From: an uncultured Pirellula sp.
Lineage (GTDB): Bacteria; Planctomycetota; Planctomycetia; Pirellulales; Pirellulaceae
Assembly (NCBI GenBank): GCA_903837255.1
Contig: CAILTZ010000667.1
Location: 1-5,358, forward strand
Length of the DNA stretch: 5,358 bases
Direction: 5' to 3'
Each line of letters begins with the position of its first letter. Within the stretch, counting starts at the first letter, position 1. The notes under the pieces were generated by a model. The model saw nothing but the letters and a program-made list of their open reading frames with translations. It did not search any database and was not told the origin of the DNA. Both the position numbers and the translations under genes were made by a program. Shown here one piece after another: positions 5,340-5,358 of the stretch.

Positions 5340-5358
5340 TGGGCCTTTAGTAACGGTC

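Noticed and set aside
5162..5350. Alternative frame over the BFD-like tail giving a Lys/Ser/Pro repeat peptide
   Set aside because: The peptide is a by-product of the 15-bp tandem repeats, and the BFD frame has the cysteine motif and the ribosome site.

Overview
The window looks like ordinary chromosomal DNA of a planctomycete, probably a Pirellulaceae (Rhodopirellula/Pirellula-like) bacterium. This is inferred from gene content, not from a search: a large secreted protein ending in a dockerin-type EF-hand pair with the planctomycete-style 'NPLDVL.VIDYLN' wording, moderate GC, weak or absent Shine-Dalgarno sequences before most genes, and an NtrC-type response regulator of the kind abundant in this phylum. 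There is no mobile element, CRISPR array, tRNA or rRNA.

Layout. (1) Positions 2-1378 (+) hold the 3' end of a large extracellular protein: a galactose-binding-like beta domain, a cadherin/Ig-like domain, a type I dockerin and a tail of about 63 residues. (2) 1440-1886 (+) encodes a small DUF3293-family protein of unknown function. Its 3' end overlaps, tail to tail and in codon register, the 3' end of the next gene. (3) 1836-2741 (-) encodes a 301-residue protein I do not recognise. (4) 2781-3248 (-), just upstream of it on the same strand, encodes an AroH-class chorismate mutase with all catalytic residues in place. The two probably form a short operon. (5) 3249-3385 is a divergent promoter region with a perfect 8-bp inverted repeat and a sigma-70-like promoter placed so that transcription could start at the ATG of the next gene. 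(6) 3386-4933 (+) encodes a receiver/AAA+/Fis sigma-54 activator with two notable substitutions: GAFTDA instead of GAFTGA, and Asn in the receiver acidic pocket. (7) 4966-5307 (+), 32 bp downstream, encodes a stand-alone BFD-like [2Fe-2S] protein. Its 3' end is made of 15-bp tandem repeats, one of which contains the stop codon.

How the genes work together. Two transcription units diverge from about 3249-3385: aroH plus the unknown gene leftwards, and the sigma-54 regulator plus the ferredoxin-like protein rightwards. The first links aromatic amino acid synthesis to an unknown protein. The second places a small iron-sulfur protein beside a response regulator whose partner kinase is not in the window. 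I see no convincing new defence or mobile system. The most useful leads are the variant GAFTGA loop, the inverted repeat over the regulator's promoter, and the regulator/[2Fe-2S] pairing.
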